From Candidatus Doudnabacteria bacterium RIFCSPHIGHO2_02_FULL_42_25 (GTDB lineage: Bacteria > Patescibacteria > Doudnabacteria > UBA920 > O2-02-FULL-48-8), in the NCBI GenBank assembly GCA_001777665.1, contig MFEQ01000006.1:138956-202955 (forward strand): a stretch of 64,000 bases of DNA, given 5' to 3'. Made by a program: the position numbers and the translations under genes. Shown piece after piece: positions 22,867 to 32,267 of the stretch. Under the pieces are notes generated by a model, which did not search any database, was not told the DNA's origin, and saw only the letters and a program-made list of their open reading frames with translations. The stretch's first letter is position 1. The number at the start of each line of letters is the position of its first letter.

Positions 22867-23688
22867 CTATCTTATATTAAACAATTTCTTCGCATTTGAG
22901 AATGTCTGGAATGCGACCTCTTCAGGTTCAACCTTATTTAGCTCTGCAATTTTTTCGACAATATACCTCACATAACTCGGCTCGTTGCGTTTTCCACGGT
23001 ATGGCGGAGGTGTTAAATATGGCGCGTCAGTCTCTGTCAGTAATCTATCAGCCGGCGTGTTCGCTACCACTTCTGCAAGTTTCCCGGTTTTATCAAAGGT
23101 CAAAATGCCATTCAGAGCGATGTAAAATCCTAAATCCAAAAACTTTTTAGCTATTTCCCAAGTATCCGTAAATGAATGTGCCACACCTTGCAATCCTGCA
23201 TATTCACTTTTCAAAATTTCTAACAAATCGGCATAGGCGTCTCTGCAATGAATAATCACTGGTAGTTTGTGCTTTTTCGCAAAGTGTAATTGTTTTACAA
23301 ATTCCTCTTTCTGTTTTTTGATAACAGATTCTCGATCACTATCTGAAGGCAATCGAAAATAATCCAATCCACACTCACCTACTGCAACAACTTTTTCTGT
23401 CAGCATCTGCTCGTAGTCCGACTCAACGAAAACTTCTGTTCGGGATTGAAAATGACTTTCTTCTTCGTCCAACATCTGCTGATAAGTATGCACTGGGTGT
23501 AGACCAATCGCAGCAAAAACTCCTTCCGGATAAATTTTCGCCACTTCAACTGCTAATTTAGATGTATCAGTTTGCGTGCCGACATTGATCATCCAAGTAT
23601 TTCCATCTAGTGCTCGTTTGATAGTTTCGGATTGATCATCTTTAAATGCTGCGAAGTTGACGTGGGTATGGGTGTCAAAGTATTTCAT
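22867..23688 (-). CDS. tatD: TatD-family metal-dependent hydrolase/DNase
   Basis: 273 aa from the ATG at 23688 (MKYFDTHTHVN); an upstream in-frame start at 23733 would add 15 residues. Metal ligands visible: DTHTHVN, AVGECGLDYFR, VIIHCRDAY, GVAHSFTD and LTETDAPYLTPPPYRG. TatD proteins are TIM-barrel DNases/deoxyribonucleases involved in DNA repair and quality control. Upstream is a stretch with several degenerate hairpins; downstream is the leuS leader. Confidence 0.93.
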   Translation of the reverse strand: MKYFDTHTHVNFAAFKDDQSETIKRALDGNTWMINVGTQTDTSKLAVEVAKIYPEGVFAAIGLHPVHTYQQMLDEEESHFQSRTEVFVESDYEQMLTEKVVAVGECGLDYFRLPSDSDRESVIKKQKEEFVKQLHFAKKHKLPVIIHCRDAYADLLEILKSEYAGLQGVAHSFTDTWEIAKKFLDLGFYIALNGILTFDKTGKLAEVVANTPADRLLTETDAPYLTPPPYRGKRNEPSYVRYIVEKIAELNKVEPEEVAFQTFSNAKKLFNIR

Positions 23689-23828
23689 GAGGTTTATCGA
23701 GTTATTCCCCCTCTTAGGATAAGAGATGCTCACTCCCTCATCAACCGCCGGGGGCTGGGATAGGGGGAGTTACGGTCAGAGCGTTAAACTGCAGCCTAAC
23801 CCTTATAGATAACCCCTCCTAACCTCCC

Positions 23829-23851
23829 CTTATATTAAGGGGAGGAACAAC
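23829..23851. repeat. Hairpin CCTCCCCTTA/TAAGGGGAGG between tatD and metG
   Basis: Perfect 10-bp arms with a TAT loop. A related degenerate CCCCCTC...GAGGG-type stretch precedes it (about 23700-23770). It may be a decayed copy of the DUF559-type hairpin family or a weak transcription barrier. Confidence 0.55.
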
Positions 23852-23870
23852 TGCTGCGTTTTTCAAATCT

Positions 23871-25307
23871 TTATTCAATCTTTTGGAACAACGGCTCTGG
23901 TTTCTTTATATCTCCACTTTCCAAAACTGCTTTAATTTTTTGGGCGGTCTCGGGTAGAACTGGTGCGAGCTTGAGTGCTATGTCATAAAGCAGTGCGGCC
24001 AAATTCAAAAGCAACTCTTTGACTTTGTCTGGGTGTTCTTTGACCAACTCCCACGGTTTGGCTTTATCGATCAATTGATTGGCCCAAGCAATCTCTTCCC
24101 AAATCCGAATTAATCCCCCGGCAAAATCAGAATTATAAAAAGCATCAGACGCAGCGGACAGATCCTTCGGTGACGCTACAAACTCTTCGATGTGACCATC
24201 CAGATATTTTTCTATCATGTTTGTGGTACGAGAAAACAAATTTCCTAGGCCATTGGCCAAATCGCCATTGAAACGAGCTTTCAATTTCTCTTCACTGACA
24301 TCGCCGTCAGCTCCAAATGGAATTTCCCGCAACATAAAGTATCGCACTGCCTCGCTCCCGTATTTCGCCACCCAATCATTCGGGTCGATGGCATTGTCCA
24401 AACTTTTCGACATCTTCTCACCATTGATCGTAAAAAATCCATGCGCAAAAACTCTTTTTGGTGTATCGAGTCCTATCGCCAAAAGTAGTGCTGGCCAGAT
24501 AATACAGTGGAACTTGATAATATCTTTCCCCACTATATGTAAATCCGCTGGCCAAAATTTCGCAAAATTTTCAGGATCTGATCCAAACCCGACACCAGAG
24601 CAATAATTGAATAACGCTTCCACCCAAACATACACAGTTTGGTTCTTATCCCAGGGAATCGGAATTCCCCATTTGACGTTCGGTCGGGAAATCGCAATAT
24701 CTTCGAGGCCTTGTTTGATAAACGACAAGACTTCGTTCTTTCGGGAGAATGGACGAATTTCTAATTGATCTGAATCAATCAATTCTACAAGTTGTTTCTG
24801 GTAATCAGACAGTTTAAAAAACCAATTTTTTTCTTTTAACTTCTCCGGTTTAGTTTTATGATCTGGACAAAGTCCGTTTACTAATTCTGATTCTTTAATA
24901 TACGCCTCGTGCCCGACACAATACAATCCTTCGTATTCGCCTTCATAAATTTTTCCCGAAGCTTTGAGTTGATGTAAAAAAATCTCCACTGCCGCTTCAT
25001 GTTCTGGGTCTGTGGTACGGATAAACTTATCTGGGGCTATGCCGAGTTGGTCAAAAGCCAAAGAAAATTGTGCGGCAACGGTGTCAGCAAATTCCTTTGG
25101 TGCCTTACCGGCTTTTTTAGCAGCGGCTTCAATTTTTGCGCCGTGTTCGTCTGTGCCAGTTTGAAAAAATACTTCTTCACCTAATTGGCGATGCAGACGA
25201 GCCAAAACATCCGCCGCAATCGCCGGATAAGCTGACCCGATATGTGGTTTATCATTCACATAAAATATCGGGGTCGTGACATAGAATTTTTTCTGCTCGT
25301 TTTCCAT
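23871..25307 (-). CDS. metG: Methionyl-tRNA synthetase
   Basis: About 478 aa from ATG 25307. HIGH-type motif KPHIGSAYP, a YCVGHE...GLCPDH zinc-knuckle region with two Cys and two His, the WVEALFNYCSG methionine pocket, and KMSKSLDN. The C-terminal tRNA-binding (EMAPII-like) extension present in many bacterial enzymes is absent, giving the short form. Charges tRNA-Met for initiation and elongation. Part of the minus-strand housekeeping run. Confidence 0.96.
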   Translation of the reverse strand: MENEQKKFYVTTPIFYVNDKPHIGSAYPAIAADVLARLHRQLGEEVFFQTGTDEHGAKIEAAAKKAGKAPKEFADTVAAQFSLAFDQLGIAPDKFIRTTDPEHEAAVEIFLHQLKASGKIYEGEYEGLYCVGHEAYIKESELVNGLCPDHKTKPEKLKEKNWFFKLSDYQKQLVELIDSDQLEIRPFSRKNEVLSFIKQGLEDIAISRPNVKWGIPIPWDKNQTVYVWVEALFNYCSGVGFGSDPENFAKFWPADLHIVGKDIIKFHCIIWPALLLAIGLDTPKRVFAHGFFTINGEKMSKSLDNAIDPNDWVAKYGSEAVRYFMLREIPFGADGDVSEEKLKARFNGDLANGLGNLFSRTTNMIEKYLDGHIEEFVASPKDLSAASDAFYNSDFAGGLIRIWEEIAWANQLIDKAKPWELVKEHPDKVKELLLNLAALLYDIALKLAPVLPETAQKIKAVLESGDIKKPEPLFQKIE

Positions 25308-25369
25308 AGTTTTCAATCAAAAAAGCCTTATTCAGGCCTGTTTATTATAGCAATTAATTCCAAACTTAA

Positions 25370-26401
25370 CTAGTCTGTGGATTCGGGGTTTTGCTGATTA
25401 TCTTCCATCATATCAACGACAAATACTGAAATTCCAGAAATAATCGGAATGGCGATAATCGCGCCCATGATTCCACCCAAAGTGCCACCAATCAAAACTC
25501 CCAAAATAACTATCACTGGATTTAAGCCTACACTCCGACTCATAACCACAGGTACGATGACGTGATTTTCTAATTGTTGAACCACGACATAGAGAATCAG
25601 CACTGCTAAGGCCAAAGCTGGGCTTTGCAAAAAAGCGAAAAATATCGCCGGGATCGCCGCGATCACAGGACCGATAAATGGAATAACTTCTAACAAGCCG
25701 GCAATTAGGGCGAGCAACAACGCAAATTCAATTTTTAGAAATGTTAATCCCGCAAAAGTTAAACCAAAAATCACAGTGGATAAAATCAGCTGTCCCAAAA
25801 CCCAAGCGCCCATTTTCCTTTGAATTTTGTTAACAAGTTTCAATACATAAGCTTGGTGCTTAAACGGAGTCAGGTGCTTCACGAAATTTTTCATACCGTT
25901 TTCTTCTGCCGTGAGATAGAACGAAACGGCCAAGACCGTAATTACTGAAACAAACCCACTAAAGACACCTTTGGTGGTTTGAAACAATGTCCCAGCGAAA
26001 CTGCCAGCCAAGCCTTTTATACTATTCGAAATTTCTCTGCCGATCCCAGTTGAGTTCAGTGAGTCGCGATAGATACCGACTTTCTCTGTGAATTTCTGAT
26101 AAAAATCTTGCTGACTTAATTCTTGAAATTGTTGATTGATCGGCGGCACCATCAGGTAGACTACCAATACAACCACTCCGACGAATAGCGCATAAACAAC
26201 CAAGACGCTCAAGCCTCGAGGAATTTTATTGCGTTGTAAAAAATCTGCGAGCGGGTCGATAGCGGAGGCAATAATAATGGAAATTATCAGGAGTAAAACG
26301 ATTTCACGAATCTCGAACAAAAACCATATGAATAGCAAAATCAGCGCTACTTTTAGTATCGTTAAAGTCGAGATATTTACTGTATTATTCCGCTCTGACA
26401 T
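25370..26401 (-). CDS. AI-2E family membrane permease
   Basis: 343 aa with about eight hydrophobic segments. The layout fits the AI-2E transporter family (PF01594): paired N-terminal helices, a soluble loop with LSQQDFYQKF, then LIAGLLEVIPFIGPVIAAIPA and a C-terminal IIGGTLGGIMGAIIAIPI. Family members export small molecules or ions (autoinducer-2, Na+/H+); substrate here is unknown. Confidence 0.88.
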   Translation of the reverse strand: MSERNNTVNISTLTILKVALILLFIWFLFEIREIVLLLIISIIIASAIDPLADFLQRNKIPRGLSVLVVYALFVGVVVLVVYLMVPPINQQFQELSQQDFYQKFTEKVGIYRDSLNSTGIGREISNSIKGLAGSFAGTLFQTTKGVFSGFVSVITVLAVSFYLTAEENGMKNFVKHLTPFKHQAYVLKLVNKIQRKMGAWVLGQLILSTVIFGLTFAGLTFLKIEFALLLALIAGLLEVIPFIGPVIAAIPAIFFAFLQSPALALAVLILYVVVQQLENHVIVPVVMSRSVGLNPVIVILGVLIGGTLGGIMGAIIAIPIISGISVFVVDMMEDNQQNPESTD

Positions 26402-26413
26402 ACCACAAGTATA

Positions 26414-27250
26414 TCAAAGCTTCTGTAAAATAGCTATATTCCTCGGGTCATCTTTTGGAGTATCTTTTGGCGTTTCTAAAATCCAATCCAGCTTACTCAA
26501 AGCCTTATGATTAACTAGAGCTTTAAACCCGTCTAACCCGATGTGACCATCACCAATATGCTGGTGCCGGTCGAGATGCTTACCTAATTCAGCCAAGGAA
26601 TCATTGGCGTGAATCATCACTAATTTCTCAAGACCAATTACTTTATCAAATTGTTTAAGGGTTGCATCAACGTCTTTTTTTGTCCGCAAATCATAACCAG
26701 AAGCAAACGCATGGCAAGTATCAAAACAAATCCCAATATTATATTTTTTGAGAAGTTTATGTTCTAAAATCGCCGCAATCTCTTCGAATGTATCGCCAAC
26801 AATCCGTCCAGCGCCGGCGGAAATTTCGAGGAGTAATTGAGTGGATCCCTCATATCTCTCCATGGTTTTTGAAATCGATTTGGCGACTATTTCTATCCCT
26901 TCTTTGTCAGTTAATTCTCCAAAGCTGCCCAAATGCGTCATGACCGCGCGACAACTAAGCAGCGAGCCACGGTCCAATTCCTGACGAACGACGCTTATGG
27001 ATCCGTATCGAATATTATTTTTCGTAGAGGCAAAATTAATAAAGTATGGGGTGTGAATATAAAAAGTATCAAGCTTCTGTTTTTTCATTTCAGCTTGAAA
27101 TTCTTTGACCACATCTGGTGTGATTGGTTTGAAAGGACCTCCGTGAGGAGATCTGGAAAAAATTTGAAAAACTTCCGCCCCAACTTTCGCCGCATTTGCA
27201 GGTGCTTTCCAAATCCCTCCGGCTATTGATACATGTGAACCAATTCGCAT
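26414..27250 (-). CDS. nfo: Endonuclease IV (AP endonuclease)
   Basis: 278 aa, standard length. MRIGSHVSIAGG at the N-terminus and zinc ligands in YIHTPYF, MTHLGSFGE, LLEISAGAGRIVG, GICFDTCHAFASGYD, HANDSLAELGKHLDRHQHIGDG (I give only key blocks) and WILETPKDTP. Cleaves 5' of abasic sites in base-excision repair. The start codon overlaps the end of the M16 peptidase gene by 1 nt. Confidence 0.96.
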   Translation of the reverse strand: MRIGSHVSIAGGIWKAPANAAKVGAEVFQIFSRSPHGGPFKPITPDVVKEFQAEMKKQKLDTFYIHTPYFINFASTKNNIRYGSISVVRQELDRGSLLSCRAVMTHLGSFGELTDKEGIEIVAKSISKTMERYEGSTQLLLEISAGAGRIVGDTFEEIAAILEHKLLKKYNIGICFDTCHAFASGYDLRTKKDVDATLKQFDKVIGLEKLVMIHANDSLAELGKHLDRHQHIGDGHIGLDGFKALVNHKALSKLDWILETPKDTPKDDPRNIAILQKL

Positions 27251-28530
27251 TAGAGTTTTAATTTTTTTTCAAAAACTGTTTTGTCGGCAAATGGACCAAC
27301 GATAGCCATATTTAGATTCTCGTTTGACATCAAATCTTTCGTCACGACTTCTACCTGTTCCACAGTAACCTTATCTAATTCTTCAAATGCTTGTTTGATC
27401 GTTCGGATGCGCCCTGTAAACGCTTCTTGACCCAAGTACCATTCCAGTTTTTCATGTGGGTCTTCCATAGCCAAAGCAATTTTACCTTTGATGTATTCTT
27501 GCGCTTTTTTCAGTTCTTTCGTGGTGATCCCAGAAGTTTGAACTTTTCGCAACTCATCCAAAATAATTTCTAATGCTGTAGGGGCCGAAGCGACTTTTAA
27601 TCCTGACTGCACAAAAAAATCACCAGTGTCTAAATAATTATTAAATGATGTCGAAACATAATATGCTAACCCCATCCGTTCGCGGATCCGAATAAACAGC
27701 CGACTACTCATGCCGCCGCCTAAAATGGTTGATAAAATTCGGAGCGGATAATTATGTTTGTGTCGGTACGGATATGCTCCAAAACCGACGATCATGTGCG
27801 CTTGTTCTGTAACTTTGTTTTGAACAGAAAGTCTGGGCTTGGATTGTTTTTCGAATGCAGCTTTAAAGCCATTGGTTTTTTTATTCGGTTGGACTGACCA
27901 ATGTTCCTCGATCAAATCTTCAAATTGTTTTTGGTCAAAATTTCCGGAAATCGCAATGATAATGTTTGATGGTTGATAAAAGCGATTACGGTACTTCAAA
28001 ATATCTTCGCGTGTAATCGATCGAATGACATCAGCGGTGCCGGCGATATCCCGACCCAATGATTGCTCCGGCCATAACGTTTCCTCAAACAAAGATTCGA
28101 CATGAATTTGGGGGTTATCTTTGTACATGTTGATCTCTTCGATGATCACACCCTTTTCCCGTTGCATTTCTTTTTCGTCAAACAGAGGATTCTGCAACAT
28201 ATCTGTCAGCACCCCGAAAACTAGAGGCAGATGCTCATATGCCGACCGGATAAAATATTGGGTGTGCTCTTTTCCAGTATTGGCGTTAAATTCGCCGCCA
28301 ATGCCATCTATGGTTTCGGATAATTTTTTCGCTGTCGGATATTTTTTCGTGCCTTTGAAATGTAAATGTTCCAAAAAGTGGGAAATGCCGTTGATTGGTT
28401 TTTCTTCGTAACGACTTCCGGCTTTGACGAATATCGACATTGTGATTGAAGACGCATCTTCGATCGGGACCATGAGAACCGTTAACCCATTTTTTAGAAT
28501 TTTTTTCTCGTAGACTGAATGTATAGACAT
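27250..28530 (-). CDS. M16-family zinc peptidase (processing-peptidase-like)
   Basis: 426 aa. Inverted zinc motif HFLEHLHFKGT (His51, Glu54, His55) with a downstream Glu region KEKGVIIEEINMY, and the C-terminal half with a GGGMSSRLFIRIRERMGLAYYVSTSF substrate-gating region. Homologs are bacterial YmxG-like/mitochondrial processing peptidase relatives. Cytoplasmic or secreted location is not evident because no signal peptide is seen. Lies between glyRS and nfo on minus. Confidence 0.93.
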   Translation of the reverse strand: MSIHSVYEKKILKNGLTVLMVPIEDASSITMSIFVKAGSRYEEKPINGISHFLEHLHFKGTKKYPTAKKLSETIDGIGGEFNANTGKEHTQYFIRSAYEHLPLVFGVLTDMLQNPLFDEKEMQREKGVIIEEINMYKDNPQIHVESLFEETLWPEQSLGRDIAGTADVIRSITREDILKYRNRFYQPSNIIIAISGNFDQKQFEDLIEEHWSVQPNKKTNGFKAAFEKQSKPRLSVQNKVTEQAHMIVGFGAYPYRHKHNYPLRILSTILGGGMSSRLFIRIRERMGLAYYVSTSFNNYLDTGDFFVQSGLKVASAPTALEIILDELRKVQTSGITTKELKKAQEYIKGKIALAMEDPHEKLEWYLGQEAFTGRIRTIKQAFEELDKVTVEQVEVVTKDLMSNENLNMAIVGPFADKTVFEKKLKL

Positions 28531-28536
28531 GTTAAC

Positions 28537-29886
28537 TTAACAATCTTGCAACTTATTTTTGAAATAATCAAGCAATTCACTGACCTTTACTCGATCTTGC
28601 TCCATCGTGTCACGATCTCGAACTGTCACTGACTGATCTTTTTCAGTATCGAAGTCCACAGTAATACAGTATGGCGTGCCTATCTCGTCTTGTCGACGAT
28701 ATCTTTTGCCAATAGATCCAGTTTCGTCGTACTGGCACATCCAGTTCTTGTTCAAGCTGTGTAAAATTTCTTCAGCTTGGCGGGTCAACGGTTCTTTCTT
28801 AGATAAGGGCAAGATAGCAATTTTAATTGGCGCTAAAACTTTTGGTAATTTCAAAGTGACTTCCATCTCATGCACAGCATCTTCTTTCCCAGACCTGGCT
28901 TCGGATTCAGAGTAAGCATCAACTAAGACAGCTAGCATAATGCGATCCATCCCAAATGTTGGTTCGACGACATAAGGAATAAATTCTTCGTTAGACTTTT
29001 CGTCTTTGACTCGAAGATTGGCACCCGAAAGTTCGATGTGATTTTTTAAATCATAATCGGTTCTGTTTGCAATCCCCGCAATTTCATCCCAGCCGAACGG
29101 AAACTGATAATAAGTATCAACGGTTCGTTTCGAATAATGAGCCAACTCATCCTTCGGTAATTCAACTTTTTTGATGTTCTCTGCTTTCAAACCGAGATCT
29201 TTAATAAAAAAATCTTGTTGATAATTTAACCAATCCTCAAATGAGGCATCATCTTCACCCGGTTTCACAAAATATTCGAGCTCGGCAATTGTAAATTCTT
29301 TCATTCGAAAGGTTAAATTACCCGTAGTTATTTCATTGCGAAAAGAACGACCAATCTGGGCAATACCAAATGGTAGCTTGCGTCGCATGGTTTCCATGAC
29401 CAACTTAAAATCAGTAAACATAGTTTGAGCAGTTTCGCCTCTTAGATAAACCGTGGATTTGTTATCTTCAGTGGTTCCAATAAAGGTTTTAAATAAGAGA
29501 TTGAAATTTTTGGGTTCAGTCCATTCGACTTTCTTGCCGTCATGGGTTCGTTCATGCTCTTCGATATCTTTCGCTTTATCCGCACGCATGCGGGTATGAC
29601 AAATTTTACATTCCACTAAAGGATCAGTGAAATTTTTGACATGGCCTGACGCTTCCCATACTTTGGCATTCATAATAATCGGACCGCGGATCCCGACCAT
29701 ATCGGGTCGTTCTTGAACTATTTTCTTCCACCAAAGGTTTCTGATGTTGTTGAACAGTTCAGCGCCCAAGGGTCCATAATCATAACTATTCGCCAAACCG
29801 CCGTAAATTTCTGAACCGGGAAATATAAAACCTCGCCTTTTACTAAGCGAGATTATCTTCTCCATCAAATCATGTTGTTGCTTCAT
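28537..29886 (-). CDS. glyQS: Glycyl-tRNA synthetase (single-chain, class II)
   Basis: 449 aa, the alpha2-type GlyRS. Motif blocks: GFIFPGSEIYGGLANSYDYG at the N-terminus, WW...ERPDMVGI, motif 2 SFRNEITTGNLTFRMKEF and motif 3 VEPTFGMDRIMLAVL; C-terminal anticodon-binding HGTP domain with IAILPLSKKE. Charges tRNA-Gly. Downstream is the M16 gene, 6 nt away. Confidence 0.96.
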   Translation of the reverse strand: MKQQHDLMEKIISLSKRRGFIFPGSEIYGGLANSYDYGPLGAELFNNIRNLWWKKIVQERPDMVGIRGPIIMNAKVWEASGHVKNFTDPLVECKICHTRMRADKAKDIEEHERTHDGKKVEWTEPKNFNLLFKTFIGTTEDNKSTVYLRGETAQTMFTDFKLVMETMRRKLPFGIAQIGRSFRNEITTGNLTFRMKEFTIAELEYFVKPGEDDASFEDWLNYQQDFFIKDLGLKAENIKKVELPKDELAHYSKRTVDTYYQFPFGWDEIAGIANRTDYDLKNHIELSGANLRVKDEKSNEEFIPYVVEPTFGMDRIMLAVLVDAYSESEARSGKEDAVHEMEVTLKLPKVLAPIKIAILPLSKKEPLTRQAEEILHSLNKNWMCQYDETGSIGKRYRRQDEIGTPYCITVDFDTEKDQSVTVRDRDTMEQDRVKVSELLDYFKNKLQDC

Positions 29887-29974
29887 GTTATTTTATGCGT
29901 CGCTGGATGGCATTGTCTGACAATACCTGGCTGCGCCGCCCTTTCTTTCATTCATACTAGCACAGATTTCAGCC

Positions 29975-30014
29975 AAAAAAAAGTCCCCTCAGCAGAAAAG
30001 GTTACCTAGGGGAC
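29975..30014 (-). terminator. Terminator of the 129-aa secreted protein gene
   Basis: On minus GTCCCCTAG-loop-GAGGGGAC is followed by eight T residues. The stop codon of the gene is inside the stem. Confidence 0.85.
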
Positions 30015-30395
30015 GGACAGTTTTCGTTCAAAGTCGAAAATGTCGTATTCGTTTGTCCTTACATAGAGATAAGAGCCCTTTTGTTCTTTACAACGCGTCG
30101 TCTTCTCGAAGTTGAGGCGATGAAAGATCAAAACAGGATTCTTGTGTTTGGTCTTGCCCACCAGCCAAATCGCGTAGTGGTTGGCTTCGTTGACGCGGAC
30201 AGTGGTTTGCTTTTCCTTCTCGAGAAAAACTTGAAGCTCTTTCTGATCACGGAAGCAGCCGATGCGATTACTGACCCGGGGTCCTTGAGATTTTTTCTGG
30301 GTTCCAGAAACTGTCGCTCCCTGGAGTGACAGAAACACCGCGATGACAGCAAATAGAAGCACCAGCCACGACCTCCGTTTCGCTTTTTGTTTCAT
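30006..30395 (-). CDS. Secreted or lipid-anchored small protein, GC-rich (129 aa)
   Basis: Start ATG at 30395 with GGAGGTG upstream. Residues 1-31 look like a signal peptide: MKQKAKRRSW then LVLLFAVIAVFLSLQG. The mature part has a C...C pair (IGCFRDQKE, TRCKEQKG) that could form a disulfide, and a NHYAIWLVGK beta segment. No family recognised. Own promoter (TTGACA-17-TAGAAT) and terminator; GC-rich codons unlike the flanking glyRS and tgt genes. Confidence 0.7.
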   Translation of the reverse strand: MKQKAKRRSWLVLLFAVIAVFLSLQGATVSGTQKKSQGPRVSNRIGCFRDQKELQVFLEKEKQTTVRVNEANHYAIWLVGKTKHKNPVLIFHRLNFEKTTRCKEQKGSYLYVRTNEYDIFDFERKLSVP

Positions 30396-30422
30396 GACCC
30401 CACACCTCCTCATACCGATATG

Positions 30423-30451
30423 ATTCTAGAAACAAAAAACTCGCATGTCAA
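30423..30451 (-). promoter_or_regulatory. Promoter of the 129-aa secreted protein gene
   Basis: Minus strand TTGACA (30446-30451), 17-bp spacer, TAGAAT (30423-30428). A 42-bp dyad abuts the -35. Confidence 0.8.
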
Positions 30452-30452
30452 A

Positions 30453-30494
30453 AATTAACCACTTCGCATACGATCGTGGGGTAAGTGGTTAATT
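30453..30494. repeat. Promoter-upstream palindrome (AATTAACCACTT type)
   Basis: Arms AATTAACCACTT/AAGTGGTTAATT enclose an 18-nt centre with ACGATCGT-type core (on minus, ACCCC-ACGATCGT-ATGCG). It begins 1 bp upstream of a -35 box. A relative with the same core is at 41941-41976. Confidence 0.85.
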
Positions 30495-31638
30495 AAACTT
30501 TTCTTTCTTTGTATACTTTTAAAAGTGCGGGGAACTTTTCGGTTTCAATACTCTCACGGATGCGCGCCATGAGGTTGAGATAAAAACGTAAGTTGTGCAT
30601 AGTGGCGAGTCTGATGCCGAGCGGTTCTTCGGACATAAATAAATGTCGAATATAGGCGCGGGTGTAATTTTGGCAGCCATAACAGTTGCAAGCATTATCA
30701 ATCGGAGTAAAATCTTCTTTAAATTTCTCATGATACAGATTCATGGTGATGTAGCCATCACCGTCTTGAGGTTTGAGATTCACATAAAATTTTCCGTGAC
30801 GAGCTTCACGCGTCGGAATGACGCAATCAAAACTATCACAGCCAAGTGCTACTGCTTGGACTATTTGTTCCGGTGTCCCGACTCCCAAAAGATGTTTGGG
30901 TTTTTCTTCTTCCAAATGCGGTATGGCCAAATCCACGGCTTGATACATAAGCTCCGCTGACTCGCCTCCATTGGCCACACCGCCAATACAGTATCCTGGA
31001 AATTCTAAACTTTGGATTTCTTCTGCTGATTGTTTTCTTAAATCTTTGAAAATAGCACCCTGGACTATACCCCATTGTTGCTGACCTGGATTACTGGAGC
31101 CATTTAATAATTTTTTGTGCTCAGCTACAGCGCGCTTCGCCCACTCTGTGGTTCTTCTTACCATCGCTTTCACTGTCGACTTAGGTGCTTCTGCTTCTGG
31201 AAATTCATCCAGAACTAAAGCGATATCAGAGCCTAAATTAAGTTGTATCTGAACTGATAACTCAGGCGTCAGCACAAAAGACGTTCCGTCCAAATCAGAT
31301 TGAAACTTCACTCCTTGATCCGTAACTTTTACCATTTTTGCCAATGAAAAAACTTGGAACCCACCAGAGTCGGTAAATATCGCTCCCTTCCAATTCATGA
31401 ATTTGTGTAAACCGCCGGCTTTCGCAATCAAACTATCTCCAGGCCGCTGCCATAGATGATAAGTGTTGGCCAAAATCATTTCTGCTCCCCAAAATTTTAA
31501 TTCTTCGGCAGCAATGGATTTGATAGCCCCTTTCGTTCCGATAGGTAAAAACACTGGCGTGTGCACTTGCCCATGAGCAGTTTGCAACACTCCAGTCCTG
31601 GCTTTTGTCTTGCTATCTTTTTTCGTAATAGTAAACAT
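30493..31638 (-). CDS. tgt: tRNA-guanine(34) transglycosylase
   Basis: 381 aa, usual length. Catalytic Asp region FTDSGGFQVFSL, DEFPEAEAP, the GGVANGGES loop, DSFDCVIPTREARHG with the nucleophile Asp, and the zinc site CNCYGCQNYTRAYIRHLF. Exchanges G34 for queuine/preQ1 in GUN anticodons. Queuosine synthesis genes are not in this window, so the base is probably salvaged. Starts 8 nt after the 111-aa gene upstream. Confidence 0.96.
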   Translation of the reverse strand: MFTITKKDSKTKARTGVLQTAHGQVHTPVFLPIGTKGAIKSIAAEELKFWGAEMILANTYHLWQRPGDSLIAKAGGLHKFMNWKGAIFTDSGGFQVFSLAKMVKVTDQGVKFQSDLDGTSFVLTPELSVQIQLNLGSDIALVLDEFPEAEAPKSTVKAMVRRTTEWAKRAVAEHKKLLNGSSNPGQQQWGIVQGAIFKDLRKQSAEEIQSLEFPGYCIGGVANGGESAELMYQAVDLAIPHLEEEKPKHLLGVGTPEQIVQAVALGCDSFDCVIPTREARHGKFYVNLKPQDGDGYITMNLYHEKFKEDFTPIDNACNCYGCQNYTRAYIRHLFMSEEPLGIRLATMHNLRFYLNLMARIRESIETEKFPALLKVYKERKV

Positions 31639-31646
31639 TAATTGGA

Positions 31647-31982
31647 TTATTCTTCCTCTTTACCACCTTTTATTAAATCTTCGAGAGTTTTTCCATCTCT
31701 TCTCATTTGGTCTAAAGTCTCTGCCCAGCTATCACCAAAGGCTTGTCTGACTTGTAACTTCTCATCCTCAGTCAAGGATATTCCACGTTCTTCTTCAATG
31801 ATTTTGTAAATAGATTCGGGTGATTTAGTCCAATTTTTATCTAATTGTTCTGCATAAGTTTTATTTAACTCTCTCAATATATGATCAATCTCTCTTTGGT
31901 CCAAACCCATCTCCATGAGCAAATTTAACCAACCCGGGATATCATCATCCGGAATTCTAATTTTTTCAATTCTTTCTACCAT
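31647..31982 (-). CDS. Conserved-looking small acidic protein upstream of tgt (111 aa)
   Basis: Unrecognised. Predicted all-helical and acidic: IPDDDIPGWLNLLMEMGLDQREIDHIL, then a helix with ESIYKIIEEERG, and a C-terminal GKTLEDLIKGGKEEE. No catalytic motif or membrane segment. Spacing of 8 nt to tgt suggests cotranscription. AGGACATATATG provides a plausible ribosome-binding site. Confidence 0.7.
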   Translation of the reverse strand: MVERIEKIRIPDDDIPGWLNLLMEMGLDQREIDHILRELNKTYAEQLDKNWTKSPESIYKIIEEERGISLTEDEKLQVRQAFGDSWAETLDQMRRDGKTLEDLIKGGKEEE

Positions 31983-32082
31983 ATATGTCCTTTCTCAATC
32001 AATTATAGCAATTACCCTTAACGTTTAATAGCATGGGGTACATAAAAGTACGATCGGACTAAATATGTCCAACTGCGATAAT

Positions 32083-32119
32083 TTTCCCATTTCGGCACAT
32101 ATGTGAAAAATTGGGAAAC
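32083..32119. repeat. Palindrome (TTTCCCA type) between the 111-aa gene and the protease
   Basis: TTTCCCATTT / AAATTGGGAAA arms around a GGCACATATGTG core. The minus-strand reading closely matches the element at 59809-59852: both have TCACATATGTGCCGA in the centre. Confidence 0.8.
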
Positions 32120-32120
32120 A

Positions 32121-32150
32121 AAAACACCCCGGGCTAAGCCGGGATGCTCT
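32121..32150 (-). terminator. Terminator downstream of the metalloprotease-like gene
   Basis: On minus CCCGG-CTTAG-CCGGGG is followed by TGTTTTTGTTT. Confidence 0.65.
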
Positions 32151-32171
32151 ATAATTTTTATAGTGAGGATA

Positions 32172-32256
32172 GTTGTAAAATTAACTCGCGCAGGTCGACG
32201 GACCGAGCGCGTAGGCCAAAAATTCAGCAGAATTTTATGGCCGATAATTTTACAAC
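32172..32256. repeat. Three-way-junction (cloverleaf) element
   Basis: Outer stem GTTGTAAAATTA/TAATTTTACAAC (12 bp perfect). It encloses one arm CTCGCGC/GCGCG(T)AG with inner GGTC/GACC, and a second arm GGCCAAAAATTC/GAATTTTATGGCC. It lies just past the 3' end of the protease-like gene. It could be the 3' UTR fold of that transcript, a small RNA or a palindromic mobile element. No Rfam class recognised. Confidence 0.65.
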
Positions 32257-32267
32257 CTGCCCGAGCG

